NCBI GenBank assembly: GCA_003221035.1
Contig: QHUB01000011.1
Coordinates: 36,376 to 100,375, forward strand
Direction: 5' to 3'
DNA length: 64,000 nucleotides
Source: Gemmatimonadota bacterium
GTDB lineage: Bacteria; Gemmatimonadota; Gemmatimonadetes; Gemmatimonadales; GWC2-71-9
A model generated the notes under the pieces. That model ran no database searches. It was not told where the DNA came from and saw only the letters and a program-made list of their open reading frames with translations. Shown piece by piece: positions 1 to 9,770 of this stretch (positions are counted from its first letter, which is position 1; the number at the start of each line of letters is the position of its first letter). The translations under genes were made by a program, and so were the position numbers.

Positions 1-480
1 TTCCTCGGCGCGGTGGCCGCACGCATCACGCGAGCGCTTCAGCGCTTTCCGCGGCCTCAGGATGTCCAGGTCGTCTTCACTGCGCACAGCTTGCCGGAGC
101 GCATTCGCGAGAGCGGCGATCCGTACCCCGAAGAACTTTCGGCCAGCGCCACCGCCGTCGCACAGCGACTCGGTCTCGATGGTTGGCGCTTTGCCTACCA
201 AAGCGCGGGCGCGACGCCCGAGCCCTGGCTCGGCCCCGATGTGCGCGACCTCATGCGAGACGTCGCGACGCACGGAAAGAACGCCCTGCTCGTCGTCCCG
301 ATCGGCTTCGTCTGCGATCACGTCGAGATCCTCTACGACATCGACGTCGAGTGTCAGGCGTTGGCGCAGCGACTCGGCATGCGGCTCGAGCGCACCGACT
401 CGCTGAACGATGATCCCGGCTTGGTGACCGCCGTCGCCGAGGTCATCCGCGAGGCGGCTGCGGCGCGCGGCTGGATATGA
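1..480 (+). CDS. hemH: Ferrochelatase, C-terminal part (5' end outside window)
   Basis: The frame is open from base 1, so the N-terminus lies outside the window. Ferrochelatase inserts Fe(II) into protoporphyrin IX, the last step of protoheme synthesis. The sequence shows the family signature FTAHSLPERI (usually FSAHSLP), then GPDVRDLM, and the C-terminal PIGFVCDHVEILYDID block that carries the active-site metal-binding region. The stop overlaps the start of the next heme gene (ATGA), so the two are probably one translationally coupled heme operon. Confidence 0.93.
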   Translation, partial: FLGAVAARITRALQRFPRPQDVQVVFTAHSLPERIRESGDPYPEELSASATAVAQRLGLDGWRFAYQSAGATPEPWLGPDVRDLMRDVATHGKNALLVVPIGFVCDHVEILYDIDVECQALAQRLGMRLERTDSLNDDPGLVTAVAEVIREAAAARGWI

Positions 481-1544
481 AGGTCATCGTTGTCGGAGCG
501 GGCATTGCGGGTCTGGCTGCGGCCTGGGAGCTGACGAAGGCCGGCATCGAAGTCATGGTGCTCGAAAGTGAGCGCCGCGCCGGCGGCGTGATCGTCACTG
601 AGCCGGTCGACGGATTTGTCGTGGAAGGCGGCCCCGACGGGTTTCTCGCGGGCGAGGCGGAGCTTCCCGAGCTCGCCCGCGAGCTGGGGATCGGTGATCG
701 CGTCGTGAGTCAGCGGGCGCGCGGCACGTCGATATGGACGGGCAATGACCTCGAGACAATCGACGAGGGGCGAGCCGCCACCTTACTCGGCATCGACGCC
801 AGGCGCGAGGACGTCACCGCCGGTTTCAAGAGCTTTGCCGCCGGAATGATCGAGCCGGTGACGGTGCTCGCGCGGCAGCTCGGCGGCGCTATCCGCTTCG
901 CGCAGGGCGTGGCGGGGCTCACGCGCGCCGGCGCCGGCTGGCATCTCGCCATCACCGGCGGCTCGACGCACGACGCCGGCGCGGTGGTGCTGGCGCTGCC
1001 CGCCTATCGCGCCGGACGCCTGTTGGAAGCGGCCGGCGTGACGCACGCGCGCGCGCTCGAAGACGTGCTGTATGCGGCGACCATCACGGTCTCGCTGGCG
1101 TACCGAGCCGAGCAGATAACTTCCCGCTTGGACGGCACCGGCTTTGTCGTCGATCCGGGCGTCGCGGGGGATCATGCCGCGCTCCTGCAGCTGCGCGCGT
1201 GCACGTACACATCGCAGAAATTCCCCGGCCGGGCCCCGGCCGGGCACGTCTTGGTGCGCGCTTTTCTCTCTTTCGGAGACGGCGATCCAGGCGCCGCGGC
1301 ACATACGCAGCTGGCGGCCATTCTCGGTATTCGCGGCGAGCCGCTGTGGTCGCGAACCTTCTACTGGTCGCGTGGGCTGCCGCGCTATCGAGCCGCACAT
1401 CGGCGGCATGTGGATGAGGTGCGGCACCGGCTGGAGCGGTTACCGCCGCTCGCGATCGCGGGAGCGGGCTACGATGGGGCCGGCGTATCGGCGTGCGTAC
1501 GTTCGGGACGAGCCGCGGCAGCAGAGATTATGAAGCGGCTTTGA
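477..1544 (+). CDS. hemY: HemY-like FAD-dependent protoporphyrinogen oxidase, internally shortened
   Basis: Family members oxidise protoporphyrinogen IX (or coproporphyrinogen III) just before iron insertion. The N-terminus has a Rossmann FAD motif ([14 protein letters not shown], residues about 5-18) followed by GGVI and GGPDGFL. The C-terminus has the second FAD-binding stretch ([17 protein letters not shown]). The protein is 355 residues, while HemY is usually 450-470. The sequence runs from AATLLGI almost directly to GFKSFAAGM, so about 100 residues are absent where the membrane-facing and substrate-binding helical domain normally lies. The ATGA overlap with hemH supports the heme role. 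Activity of the shortened enzyme is uncertain, and it could be a divergent amine-oxidase-fold protein. Its 3' end overlaps the convergent transketolase gene by 17 bp. Confidence 0.8.
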   Translation: MKVIVVGAGIAGLAAAWELTKAGIEVMVLESERRAGGVIVTEPVDGFVVEGGPDGFLAGEAELPELARELGIGDRVVSQRARGTSIWTGNDLETIDEGRAATLLGIDARREDVTAGFKSFAAGMIEPVTVLARQLGGAIRFAQGVAGLTRAGAGWHLAITGGSTHDAGAVVLALPAYRAGRLLEAAGVTHARALEDVLYAATITVSLAYRAEQITSRLDGTGFVVDPGVAGDHAALLQLRACTYTSQKFPGRAPAGHVLVRAFLSFGDGDPGAAAHTQLAAILGIRGEPLWSRTFYWSRGLPRYRAAHRRHVDEVRHRLERLPPLAIAGAGYDGAGVSACVRSGRAAAAEIMKRL

Positions 1545-3528
1545 CGACATCCTCCACGGTCAAGCCGAACTCCTTGTAGATCCTCTGATAGGGCGCCGAC
1601 TCGCCGAAGCGGTCGATGCCCATGATCACGTCTTCGTCATGTAGCCAGCGATACCAGGACTGACTGGCGGCGGCTTCCACCGCCACGCGGCGAACCCCCG
1701 GCGGCAGTACCGAGTCCCGGTACTCGCGAGGCTGTCTCGCGAAGTACTCGAGGCAGGGCATCGAAACCGCGCGGGGCCGTCTGCCCTCAGCCTTCAGCCG
1801 CTCGTACGCGCCGAGGATCAGCTCCACCTCGGATCCAGTCGCCATGAGAACGATGTCGGGGTTGGGCGAGTCCGCGAGCACGTAACCGCCTTTGTGCAGC
1901 CCGGCGGCCGGCGCGTACTTCGAACGATCCACGACCGCCACTTTCTGCCGTGTGAGCACGAGCGCGACCGGCCCGTTCTGATGGGTAATCGCTGCGCGCC
2001 AGGCTTCGACGACTTCCGTGGGATCCGCGGGGCGGATGACCGTCATGTTCGGGATCACGCGCAGCGCCGCGAGCTGCTCGATGGGCTGATGCGTGGGACC
2101 GTCTTCTCCCAACCCAATCGAATCGTGGGTGAACACGTAGATCGGCCTGAGCTGCGTCAACGCCGCCAGCCGGATCGCGGGGCGCATGTAGTCGGAGAAA
2201 ATCAGGAAGGTGCCGCCAAACGGGATGAAGCCGCGGTGCAGCGCGATTCCGTTGAGCGCCGCGCCCATCGCGTGCTCGCGGATACCAAAGTGGAAATTAC
2301 GCCCGGCGCGTGAGGCGGCGGAGAACACACCGCCCCCCTTCATTTCCGTGTTGTTCGATCCGGTGAGGTCGGCAGAGCCGCCGATGAGCTCAGGGAGCTT
2401 GGCCGCGATCGCGTTCAGCACTTTGCCGGACGCGGCGCGCGTGGCCTGCGCATCCTTCGGCCCGAACAGGGGCAACGCAGACTCCCAGCCTTCCGGCAGC
2501 CGGCCCGCGATCCGCCGCTCCAACTCCGCCGCCAGATCGGGATGCGCGGCGCGATAGCCGTCCCAACGCTTCTGCCAGTCCGCTTCGAGCTGCGTGCCAC
2601 GCCCGGTTGCGGTGCGCCATTGCTCGAGCGCTTCGTCCGGCACGTGGAACGGCTCGAGCGACGGCCAGCCAAGCGCCTGCTTGGTTGTTTTCACTTCCTC
2701 CACGCCAAGCGGCGCGCCGTGCGCTTCCGCGGTGTCCTGCTTGTGTGGACTGCCCCAGCCGATGTGAGTGCGGACAATGATCAGCGACGGCCGCTCGGTG
2801 ACGCGCTGCGCGTGCGTGATCGCCGTATCGATCGCGTTGAGATCGTTGCCGTCGGCGACGTGCTGGACATGCCAGCCGTAGGCTTCGAAGCGCTTCGCCG
2901 TGTCGTCCGAGAAGGCGAGGTCGGTGGACCCGTCGATAGTGATGCGATTGTCGTCGTAGAATCCGATCAACTTGCCGAGCTTCAGGTGACCGGCGAGCGA
3001 GGCGGCTTCGTGCGAGATGCCCTCCATCAGGTCGCCGTCGGACGCCAGAAAGTACGTGTGGTGATCGATGATCGTGTGCCCAGGCCGGTTGAACAGCGCC
3101 GCCAGCTGCGCCTCGGCGATCGCCATGCCGACGGCGTTGCCCGTGCCCTGCCCGAGCGGTCCTGTCGTTGCTTCGACGCCCGGCGTGACGCCGTGCTCGG
3201 CGTGGCCAGGCGTGCGGCTGCCCCATTGCCGGAACTGCTTGATGTCCTCGAGCGTGAGGTCGTAGCCGGTCAGATACAGCACGCTGTACAGCAGCATGCA
3301 CGCGTGACCAGCGGAAAGAATGAAGCGGTCGCGGTCCAGCCAATCCGGATTCGCCGGGTTGTAACGCAGATGGCGCTGCCACAGGACGTACGCGAGCGGC
3401 GCGAGCGCCATGGCGGTGCCGGGGTGTCCCGAATCGGCCTGCTGCACCGCGTCCATCGCCAGCGTGCGGACGGTGTTGATGCAGAGTTGATCCAGCGCTT
3501 TGCCCACACGCGTGACGGTCTCGGTCAT
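1528..3528 (-). CDS. tkt: Transketolase
   Basis: This thiamine-diphosphate enzyme of the non-oxidative pentose phosphate pathway moves two-carbon ketol units. It has 666 residues, the normal length. Visible are the N-terminal [19 protein letters not shown] block, the ThDP motif starting at [13 protein letters not shown] and ending DDNRITIDG, and the pyrimidine-domain motif [34 protein letters not shown] and the C-terminal transketolase domain follow. The start at 3528 ([15 protein letters not shown]) was chosen because it aligns with the family N-terminus and overlaps the upstream stop by 4 bp. An in-frame extension to 3783 lies inside the upstream gene. It is probably co-transcribed with the small upstream gene. 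Confidence 0.96.
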   Translation of the reverse strand: MTETVTRVGKALDQLCINTVRTLAMDAVQQADSGHPGTAMALAPLAYVLWQRHLRYNPANPDWLDRDRFILSAGHACMLLYSVLYLTGYDLTLEDIKQFRQWGSRTPGHAEHGVTPGVEATTGPLGQGTGNAVGMAIAEAQLAALFNRPGHTIIDHHTYFLASDGDLMEGISHEAASLAGHLKLGKLIGFYDDNRITIDGSTDLAFSDDTAKRFEAYGWHVQHVADGNDLNAIDTAITHAQRVTERPSLIIVRTHIGWGSPHKQDTAEAHGAPLGVEEVKTTKQALGWPSLEPFHVPDEALEQWRTATGRGTQLEADWQKRWDGYRAAHPDLAAELERRIAGRLPEGWESALPLFGPKDAQATRAASGKVLNAIAAKLPELIGGSADLTGSNNTEMKGGGVFSAASRAGRNFHFGIREHAMGAALNGIALHRGFIPFGGTFLIFSDYMRPAIRLAALTQLRPIYVFTHDSIGLGEDGPTHQPIEQLAALRVIPNMTVIRPADPTEVVEAWRAAITHQNGPVALVLTRQKVAVVDRSKYAPAAGLHKGGYVLADSPNPDIVLMATGSEVELILGAYERLKAEGRRPRAVSMPCLEYFARQPREYRDSVLPPGVRRVAVEAAASQSWYRWLHDEDVIMGIDRFGESAPYQRIYKEFGLTVEDVVKAAS

Positions 3529-3845
3529 AACAGTCCGGATTTGGCGGCTTGCCAGAGTTTCGTGAGACGGTCGAAGCCATCGACCAGCATCTCGACTTGT
3601 TGCGGGGACGGCGAGGCCTGCGCCGCGATCTTGAGCTCCTCGACGAGCTTGGGCATCTCCTTCCGGCCCTGCTTCGCACTCTCCGTTCCGATCTGATTCA
3701 ACAAGTCGAGAATCTTTTGCCGGGCCGCCGCGTCCTTCGGCACCTGCCACAGATACTCGGCCGTCTCCTTCCCATCGGCACACATCTGGCCAAGGCGATC
3801 CATCAAGGGTTGCCGGGATGGACGGGGGGCTTTGGGATCTTTCAT
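3525..3845 (-). CDS. Small helical hypothetical protein
   Basis: I do not recognise a family. The 106-residue product (from [12 protein letters not shown]) is rich in Ala, Lys, Gln and Leu and looks all-helical, with no signal peptide or membrane segment. Its ATGA overlap with tkt shows it is translated as the first gene of the tkt operon. The start at 3845 is preferred because an in-frame extension to 3923 would run through the divergent promoter of the neighbouring beta-propeller gene. The middle resembles a helical-bundle scaffold such as an Hpt fold only loosely, and no phospho-accepting motif is clear. Confidence 0.7.
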   Translation of the reverse strand: MKDPKAPRPSRQPLMDRLGQMCADGKETAEYLWQVPKDAAARQKILDLLNQIGTESAKQGRKEMPKLVEELKIAAQASPSPQQVEMLVDGFDRLTKLWQAAKSGLL

Positions 3846-3863
3846 CGGGTCAGAAATGTAACA

Positions 3864-3892
3864 TTGCATCCCCTTGCCATCACCTCTAGCTT
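3864..3892 (+). promoter_or_regulatory. Sigma-70-type promoter, TTGCAT-N17-TAGCTT
   Basis: The -35 TTGCAT (3864-3869) and -10 TAGCTT (3887-3892) are separated by 17 bp. Transcription should start about 7 bp downstream, at 3899-3901, which is the GTG start of the beta-propeller gene. The mRNA would be leaderless or nearly so. The same -10 hexamer at the same spacing occurs at 6582 and 26524. Confidence 0.62.
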
Positions 3893-3900
3893 GCCAGTCC

Positions 3901-4911
3901 GTGATCCACATCCTGCTATCCATCGTCCTGCAGACGGTTGCCCCCGAATCGGGCGAAGTGCATCTCCGCAGTATTCGTCAATTGACCTCCGGTGGCCAAA
4001 ACGCCGAAGCGTATTTCTCCAGCTCCGGGCGCCAGCTCATTTTTCAGCGGCAGCCAGGGGACACGGGGTGTGATCAGCAATTCGTGATGAATGTCGACGG
4101 ATCGAATCTGCACCGCGTGTCCAACGGCAGGGGCCGGACGACCTGTGGGTATTTCTTCGATCGCGATACTCGGATCTTTTACGCCTCGACGCAGCATACC
4201 GGCGCCGCCTGTCCGCCCCGGCCCGATTACTCCAAGGGCTATGTATGGGCGTTGTTCGATTACGACATCTACGTCGCGGATGCCGACGGCAAGGACGCGC
4301 ACCGGATTACGCGCAATCCGCACTACGACGCCGAAGGGACGCTGTCACCCGACGGCAAGACGATTGTCTTCACGTCGTTGCGCAACGGCGATCTCGACAT
4401 CTATACGATGGACCTGAACGGCGGGCACCTCAAGCGGCTCACCCACACACTCGGCTACGACGGCGGTCCGTTCTTTTCGCCTGACGGAACGCAGATCGTC
4501 TATCGTGCGTGGCATCCGCCCACCGCCGCCGACTCCGCCGATTACCGCGGCCTGATCGCGCAGAATCAGGTGCGGCCGGTGCGCATGGAGATCTGGGTGA
4601 TGAACGCGGACGGCTCGAACCAGCGTCAGATCACGAACCTGGGCGGCGCCAACTTCGCGCCCTATTTCCATCCGGACGGCAAGCGCATCGTCTTTGCGTC
4701 GAACTACAAGAGTCCCCGCTCGCGCAATTTCGACCTCTACCTGATCAACGCCGACGGAACCGGTCTCGAGCAGATTACCACCAGCGCCGAGTTCGACGCG
4801 TTCCCGATGTTCTCGCCCGACGGTCATCAACTCGTCTGGGCCTCGAACCGCCACGGCAAGGTGCAGGGCGAGACGAACATCTTCATCGCCGACTGGATTG
4901 AGAAGCCATGA
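3901..4911 (+). CDS. Secreted TolB-like beta-propeller (PD40/WD40-like) protein
   Basis: The product of about 336 residues begins with a short hydrophobic signal (VIHILLSIVLQTVAPESG) and is probably periplasmic. At least five TolB-type blades follow, each with an SPDG or HPDG turn (LSPDGKTIVF, FSPDGTQIVY, FHPDGKRIVF, FSPDGHQLVW) and short D-I-Y/L-Y and L-T repeats. TolB proteins work at the cell envelope, but isolated PD40 proteins of this size have many roles and no partner such as Pal or TolA is nearby. GTG 3901 is preferred over ATG 3874 because the promoter's predicted transcription start falls on it; ATG 3874 would lie upstream of the -10. The stop overlaps lepB (ATGA). Confidence 0.85.
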   Translation: MIHILLSIVLQTVAPESGEVHLRSIRQLTSGGQNAEAYFSSSGRQLIFQRQPGDTGCDQQFVMNVDGSNLHRVSNGRGRTTCGYFFDRDTRIFYASTQHTGAACPPRPDYSKGYVWALFDYDIYVADADGKDAHRITRNPHYDAEGTLSPDGKTIVFTSLRNGDLDIYTMDLNGGHLKRLTHTLGYDGGPFFSPDGTQIVYRAWHPPTAADSADYRGLIAQNQVRPVRMEIWVMNADGSNQRQITNLGGANFAPYFHPDGKRIVFASNYKSPRSRNFDLYLINADGTGLEQITTSAEFDAFPMFSPDGHQLVWASNRHGKVQGETNIFIADWIEKP

Positions 4912-5678
4912 CCGTTCCTCGTCCCGCCAAACCTTCACAACCTCCACCAACCTCCGCCCAACCCGCATCACCTCCGAAGGCCAAGACCGCGAGGGACGAA
5001 TTCATTGCGTGGGTGAAGGCGATCGGAGCGGCGCTGCTCATTTGGATCGTGATCCGGTCGTTCCTCGTCGAAGCGTTTCGGATTCCCTCGGCGAGCATGG
5101 AGAACACGCTCCTCATCGGCGATTTTCTGTTCGTCAACAAGGCGGTATTCGGCGGAGAGCTCGAGATCCCGCTCACGGGGTTCCACTGCTGTCGCTTGCC
5201 CGCATTCGGGACGCCGCACCGCGACGAGATCGTGGTGTTTCGCTCCGTGGAAGACTCGACGCCCGATCTGAACATCGTGAAGCGCGTCATCGGGCAAGCC
5301 GGCGACACGCTGCAGATGGTGCACGACACGATGATCCGGAATGGCAAGCGGCTCGACGAGCCGTACGCCCTGCATACCGCCCTCAGCCCGGCGCCCGATG
5401 ACCAGTACCGCGCCCAGATGCGGACACTGCAATTGCCGCAATACGCAGGACGCGATCCCGACCACTATCATCCGACCACGCACGATTGGGGTCCGATCGT
5501 CGTGCCGCCGCAGCATTACTGGGTCATGGGAGACAATCGAGACGAGTCCTACGACAGCCGGTACTGGGGCTTCCTGCCGCGCGACCATGTACGCGGTCGC
5601 CCGCTCTTCATCTACATGAGTGTGGCGAGCCACCCGTTCCGAATCAGATGGAATCGGTTGCTCCGACATCCCTCCTGA
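4908..5678 (+). CDS. lepB: Signal peptidase I
   Basis: Membrane-anchored serine protease (256 residues) that removes Sec and Tat signal peptides on the outer face of the inner membrane. A Pro-rich N-terminus of about 30 residues precedes one transmembrane helix (IGAALLIWIVIRSFLVEAF). The catalytic Ser lies in IPSASMENTLLIGD and the general-base Lys in LNIVKRVIGQAGD. The C-terminal box MGDNRDESYDSRYWGF follows. A region between the Lys box and MGDNRD (about residues 150-200) is typical of longer members. It is translationally coupled to the beta-propeller gene. Confidence 0.96.
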   Translation: MTVPRPAKPSQPPPTSAQPASPPKAKTARDEFIAWVKAIGAALLIWIVIRSFLVEAFRIPSASMENTLLIGDFLFVNKAVFGGELEIPLTGFHCCRLPAFGTPHRDEIVVFRSVEDSTPDLNIVKRVIGQAGDTLQMVHDTMIRNGKRLDEPYALHTALSPAPDDQYRAQMRTLQLPQYAGRDPDHYHPTTHDWGPIVVPPQHYWVMGDNRDESYDSRYWGFLPRDHVRGRPLFIYMSVASHPFRIRWNRLLRHPS

Positions 5679-5691
5679 AAGAGCCGAAGGG

Positions 5692-5913
5692 CTATTTGTA
5701 TCGGTAGGTAATCCGGCCCCTGGTGAGGTCGTAGGGCGACAAATCGACGGCCACACGATCGCCCTGTAAGATGCGGATATAGTTCTTCCGCATCTTGCCG
5801 CTCACGTAGGCAAGTACGTCGTGACCATTTTCGAGTTTTACGCGGAACGTCGTGTTCGGCAGGACTTCGGTGACGGTCCCCATCATCTGGATGGCGTCAC
5901 CAGCCACGTGCAC
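5692..5913 (-). CDS. infA: Translation initiation factor IF-1
   Basis: The S1/OB-fold protein (about 73 residues) binds the 30S A site during initiation. The core [20 protein letters not shown] and the C-terminus [17 protein letters not shown]...[15 protein letters not shown] are nearly canonical. The usual N-terminal MAKE(D/E) is replaced. The start is uncertain: GTG 5913 or GTG 5907 fit the frame. The only strong Shine-Dalgarno (AAGGAG, 5932-5927) instead serves ATG 5923, which opens an eight-codon ORF ending at 5897 in another frame. The upstream zinc-ribbon gene ends with TGA overlapping that ATG, so initiation probably depends on translational coupling. Confidence 0.92.
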   Translation of the reverse strand: MHVAGDAIQMMGTVTEVLPNTTFRVKLENGHDVLAYVSGKMRKNYIRILQGDRVAVDLSPYDLTRGRITYRYK

Positions 5914-5919
5914 TCTCGC

Positions 5920-6186
5920 TCATAAACTCCTTGGATCCATGGTCGTATCGCGCGGCGGCTCCAGGCCCCGCGGGATATAAAATGCATGGCGGCTGCACGC
6001 CGCGCACCTCAAACTGATCCGCTCCGGTGGAAGCAACTCGCTGGGCTGCAAGAAGCGCCGCCGCGGCGCTCGCTGGATCGTACGAGTCCCGCACGAGGGA
6101 CACACCAGTGGTTGATGCGCCCGATCGGCTGAAATCAGCGCCAGTGCCTCCGGCGCACGGTACTCTTTGACGCCCCGTCTGCCCAC
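5920..6186 (-). CDS. Small zinc-ribbon protein
   Basis: Unrecognised 88-residue protein with two Cys pairs, CPSCG (about residues 29-33) and CAAC (about 60-63), spaced as in a zinc ribbon and embedded in Arg-rich sequence. It could bind nucleic acid. It lies directly upstream of infA in the same direction, so a ribosome-related role is possible but is only inferred from context. The short intergenic stretch of about 90 bp before the divergent gene at 6276 must hold its promoter. Confidence 0.65.
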   Translation of the reverse strand: MGRRGVKEYRAPEALALISADRAHQPLVCPSCGTRTIQRAPRRRFLQPSELLPPERISLRCAACSRHAFYIPRGLEPPRDTTMDPRSL

Positions 6187-6275
6187 GGCCGCTCCCCTTG
6201 GGGTTGGAAATCTATACTACCCCTGTCTTGACGCACTTCTCCCAGGAGGTATCTCTCCGGCAACAGGAGTTTGCC

Positions 6276-6554
6276 ATGGACACGCCGCCCACGCGGACCC
6301 GTCGCCGCACCCCCGTCGCGAACATGACGCGCGCCGCTGTCCAGCCACTGGCGACGATCGAAATCGATTCGGTTACTCCTTCTCCCCGTGGCTTTACGCT
6401 CACGGGACAGGGCGCGGATCGGGTGGGCTACCGTCTGGACATGCACTTCGATCTGCCGCTCGATCCGCGAACCCGGGCCGTCCTGGGTGAGCTGCTGTCG
6501 CAGTCCGACATCACCGTGTACCGGAGCGACACACCCCCGGCAGCCCCCCGGTAA
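6276..6554 (+). CDS. Small hypothetical protein
   Basis: Unrecognised product of 92 residues. Start 6276 is chosen because CAGGAG (6264-6269) sits 6 bp upstream. The in-frame extension to 6198 lacks such a site. The first 20 residues are Thr/Arg-rich. The remainder has predicted strands (SVTPSPRGFTLTGQGADRVGYRLDMHFDLPLD) and could be a small beta-sandwich or a regulatory protein. No signal peptide or Cys is seen. TATACT at 6213-6218 could be its -10, without a convincing -35. Confidence 0.62.
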   Translation: MDTPPTRTRRRTPVANMTRAAVQPLATIEIDSVTPSPRGFTLTGQGADRVGYRLDMHFDLPLDPRTRAVLGELLSQSDITVYRSDTPPAAPR

Positions 6555-6558
6555 TTCC

Positions 6559-6587
6559 TTGACGCCCCCGCGGGGGGTATGTAGCTT
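6559..6587 (+). promoter_or_regulatory. Promoter TTGACG-N17-TAGCTT with palindromic spacer
   Basis: TTGACG (6559-6564), a 17-bp spacer containing the perfect palindrome CCCCCGCGGGGG, and TAGCTT (6582-6587). The expected start near 6594 gives a leader of about 15 nt without a Shine-Dalgarno before ATG 6609. The spacer palindrome could bind a regulator or form a weak terminator for the gene upstream. Confidence 0.6.
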
Positions 6588-6608
6588 GCCGGACCCTAAA
6601 ACACCCTT

Positions 6609-6905
6609 ATGCCAGCGGAACTTGGTGGTTCGCAGATTTCGTCGCTGCTCGAAGCCCTTCCCGGCATCGCCAGCGTGTTGCGCAGTCCCGTGGCGGACGC
6701 GCTCATCAAGGCGATGCGCGGCGCCGCGGGAATTGCCGATTTCACGGCGGAAGACGCCGAGGAGCTCGTACGCTATGCGGTACGGCGCGGCCTGATCGGG
6801 CCCGACGAGGGCGACCGCGTGCTTGCCGAGGTGCAGGAAGGATTGCGGAAGAAGAAGCCGGTCGCCGTGAAGAAACCTCCCGCCAAGAAGCCGAAGAAAC
6901 GCTAG
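6609..6905 (+). CDS. Small hypothetical protein with Lys/Pro/Ala-rich tail
   Basis: The 98-residue product has a helical N-terminal domain (about 1-75, with [30 protein letters not shown]) and a basic C-terminal tail of Lys, Pro and Ala ([18 protein letters not shown]). The tail resembles histone-H1-like or HU-tail sequences that bind DNA or RNA without specificity. The function is unknown. It has its own promoter at 6559-6587. Its stop overlaps the convergent chemoreceptor gene by 4 bp. Confidence 0.7.
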   Translation: MPAELGGSQISSLLEALPGIASVLRSPVADALIKAMRGAAGIADFTAEDAEELVRYAVRRGLIGPDEGDRVLAEVQEGLRKKKPVAVKKPPAKKPKKR

Positions 6906-8596
6906 ATCCGAAAGCCGCGCACTACGCCACGCAGTTTCTCGGCCGCCTGGAGCAGCTCTCCGGCGGCCGCGGCCATTTCCTGGGTGGACGCGCCTTGCTG
7001 CTCGGTGGCCGCCGTGACTTGCTCGGCGCTCGATGCGTGCGACACGGCGCGATTGACGACTTGCTGCGCCTGCGCGCCGAGCTGCTCCGTCACCCCTCTG
7101 TTTTCCTGCGCGGCGTGGGTAACGCGTGCGGCCGCCTGTTCCACCTGCTCCACCGCCGCGACGATCTCGGTGAGCCCGCGCGCCGCGCCTTCGGCCACTG
7201 ATTCGATGCCGCGGACCTTTGCCTGGCCGACCGCCATGGTGGCGGTCACTTCTTCGACCTGCTCTCGAATCACGCCCGTGGTGCGCGCGACCTCTTCGGC
7301 GGCGCGCGCCGACTCGTCGGCGAGTTGCCGGACCTCTTCGGCGACCACGGCGAACCCCCGGCCGTGCTCGCCGGCGCGCGCCGCCTCGATCGCCGCGTTC
7401 AACGCGAGCAGATTCGTTTGCGATGAAATCCGCTTGATCAAATCGACGAAGTCGTCGATGGCGGCGCTCTGCTCGGCGAGCTGCGTGACCTCCGTGCCGG
7501 TCGTCCGCACGACCTCACGAACGTCGAGCAGCGTCGTCCCGGCCGCGGCGATGTCGCCGCGGTGACGGTCGGCTACGGACCGGATCTCTTCGCCGAGTCG
7601 CGCGACGCGCGCGGCGGCGTCGGCCATCTCGGTCGTCGCCTTGCGCTGCAGCTCCAGCGCACCCTGCGTCGCGTTCAGCTCGTTGCGTTGCTGGTCGGCG
7701 CCGGTCGAGATCTCTTGCATGGCACTCGACACCTGGCTGGATGATGCCGCCAGCTCCTCGCTGACCGCGGAAAGATCGCTCGCCGACGTGGCGATCTTGT
7801 CCGCCGAGCCGACCACTTCGGTGACGATCCCGCGGAGCCGCTCACCCATTAGCCGCATCGCGTCCGCGAGCACTTGGAATTCACGCGGCATCCGTCCCGT
7901 CGTGACCGGTCGCAAATCGCCGCTGCCAAACCGCTCCGCCGCCGTCACGAGACGCACCAACGGGCCTTCGACTCCGCGCAGCGTGAACACGCCGACGAGT
8001 ACACCGACCACCACAGTCGCGATGAGTACCAGCCACAGCACGATCTCGCGCTGCCGCGCCATCGCCGCCAGTCGGTCGCCCACGGCCGCCGCTTTGTCCG
8101 ACTGGCGCGCGGAGAGATCGCGCACCAGTCGCGTGAGCTCGGTGACCTGCGGCCGGACGCCAACCGCCAGCGCCTGCGCTTCGCGGGTCCGGCCGAGATC
8201 CAGATTGGCGTGAGCGAACGCGTAGTCCACATGGATCTCGGCCTCGAGCTGTTTGATCCGGTTGACCGTTATGCGATCCGCTTCCGTCAGGCCGGGCAGG
8301 CCCTCGAGGCGCTTCTGATAGCTGAACGCTGAATCGACTGCGCCTTGGAAATGATCGCCGACCGAGTCGCCCCGATCGCTCAGGTATCGCTCGGCCGAAC
8401 GGATCTCGTCGAAAACCGCGGTCACGAGACCGTTGCCGACCTCGCTCGACACGCGCAAATGTCCGATCTCGGTCGCCAGCGAGCGCCGCAACGTGCCGAG
8501 TGACGTCACGCCCACCAGCGCCGCGATAATCAGTCCGGCAAGCAAACCCGACAGGCCAAGGATGATGCGCCAGCGGATCGTGTCCAGCGACCTCAC
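6902..8596 (-). CDS. Methyl-accepting chemotaxis protein
   Basis: Transmembrane chemoreceptor of 564 residues. TM1 is at about residues 12-33, a periplasmic helical ligand domain (about 35-185) follows, then TM2 ([21 protein letters not shown]) and HAMP. A long cytoplasmic coiled coil carries the highly conserved signalling tip ([21 protein letters not shown] then [18 protein letters not shown]). Ala- and Gln/Glu-rich methylation helices flank the tip. There is no C-terminal CheR-binding pentapeptide. It starts 4 bp inside the upstream periplasmic binding protein gene, so the two form a coupled pair and the binding protein may present ligand to this receptor. No che genes are in the window. 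Confidence 0.95.
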   Translation of the reverse strand: MRSLDTIRWRIILGLSGLLAGLIIAALVGVTSLGTLRRSLATEIGHLRVSSEVGNGLVTAVFDEIRSAERYLSDRGDSVGDHFQGAVDSAFSYQKRLEGLPGLTEADRITVNRIKQLEAEIHVDYAFAHANLDLGRTREAQALAVGVRPQVTELTRLVRDLSARQSDKAAAVGDRLAAMARQREIVLWLVLIATVVVGVLVGVFTLRGVEGPLVRLVTAAERFGSGDLRPVTTGRMPREFQVLADAMRLMGERLRGIVTEVVGSADKIATSASDLSAVSEELAASSSQVSSAMQEISTGADQQRNELNATQGALELQRKATTEMADAAARVARLGEEIRSVADRHRGDIAAAGTTLLDVREVVRTTGTEVTQLAEQSAAIDDFVDLIKRISSQTNLLALNAAIEAARAGEHGRGFAVVAEEVRQLADESARAAEEVARTTGVIREQVEEVTATMAVGQAKVRGIESVAEGAARGLTEIVAAVEQVEQAAARVTHAAQENRGVTEQLGAQAQQVVNRAVSHASSAEQVTAATEQQGASTQEMAAAAGELLQAAEKLRGVVRGFRI

Positions 8597-9705
8597 TGGC
8601 CGGGCTCCGTGACGATCTGCCCCTCACGCACCGTACCGATGACCACCGGTTTGGCCGGCACATCGCCATTGCTGTCGAAAGCGATCTTGCCGGTCACACC
8701 ATCGTAGGAGCTGCGGCTCAGGCGATCGCGGATCTCAGCGCGGTCCGTGGTCGTCATGAGCACGTTCGCCAGCATATAGACGATGTCGTACGCCGCCGCG
8801 CCACGATGGTCCGGCCGTTCTCCGGGATACGCGCGCGCGTACGCGTTCACGAACTGCGCGTTGCGGTCACCCGGCTGATCGACGAGCCAGGCCACGGACA
8901 TCCGGACGCCTTCTGCCAATGCCCCCGTGGCCTCAATGCCGCTGAGCGCGTCCCCGCCAAGCGTCGTCCAGTGCACGCCCAGACGCCGCATTTCGCGCAG
9001 TGCGAGCTCGGCGCCGGGACGGTCGGTGGCGAGCATGAGAGCATCCACGCCACCCTTTTGCGCCAGGCGCGCGAGATAGGGCTCGAGACTGGTTGTCGTG
9101 GAGAGCATCGGGTCTTCTTCGACGACTTGCGCTCCGCCGAGGCGCCTCAATTCGGCCGTGAAGCTGAGACGCAAGCCTCGGCCGTAATCATCGTCCAGGA
9201 AGATCACACCGACCCGCTTGGCGGCGAGCGCCTGCCGCGCATAGCGCGCCAGTCGGGTGCCATGGCTCAAGTCGCTCGGGCAGACGCGGAACATGTAGCG
9301 ATTGACCCCGGAGAGATCGGGGCTCGAGGCCGACGGCGAGATCATCACGACCGGGCTCCGAGCCTCGCCGTAAATCCGGCCGGCGGCAAGCGATGCCGTC
9401 GAGTTGAGATGGCCGATGATCGCGACGACGGCCGGATCGTTGACCAGTTGTTGCGCGAGGCCAATCGCGACGTCGGCGCGGCCCGAGTCATCCATGATTC
9501 GCAGGGCGAGCGGCCGGCCCCTGATGCCGCCGCGCGCGTTGACCTCTTTCACGGCCAATTCGGCCGCATGACGCATCGAGACGCCGCGGGGCTGCGAAAA
9601 TGGTCCGGCAATCCCGACGACGATCGGGCGGTGGGTCGATCCCAAGCCTCCACGGGAGCACGCGGTAAGCGAGAGAAGCGCCGCGAGGACTACAAGCCTG
9701 CGCAT
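8593..9705 (-). CDS. Branched-chain amino-acid-type periplasmic binding lipoprotein (LivJ/LivK family)
   Basis: The lipoprotein signal ([16 protein letters not shown]) has its lipobox Cys at residue 16. A type-I periplasmic binding fold follows: [50 protein letters not shown], then [12 protein letters not shown] and FLDDDYGRG. These match ABC-type amide and branched-chain amino acid receptors. No permease or ATPase is adjacent. The next gene, overlapping by 4 bp, is a chemoreceptor, which suggests a sensing rather than transport role. Confidence 0.88.
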   Translation of the reverse strand: MRRLVVLAALLSLTACSRGGLGSTHRPIVVGIAGPFSQPRGVSMRHAAELAVKEVNARGGIRGRPLALRIMDDSGRADVAIGLAQQLVNDPAVVAIIGHLNSTASLAAGRIYGEARSPVVMISPSASSPDLSGVNRYMFRVCPSDLSHGTRLARYARQALAAKRVGVIFLDDDYGRGLRLSFTAELRRLGGAQVVEEDPMLSTTTSLEPYLARLAQKGGVDALMLATDRPGAELALREMRRLGVHWTTLGGDALSGIEATGALAEGVRMSVAWLVDQPGDRNAQFVNAYARAYPGERPDHRGAAAYDIVYMLANVLMTTTDRAEIRDRLSRSSYDGVTGKIAFDSNGDVPAKPVVIGTVREGQIVTEPGQ

Positions 9706-9770
9706 GAGCGGGCTAGGTTAAGCCTGCGAATGGGATAGCGCAATATCCACGCGCTTTCCACATTACCGGC

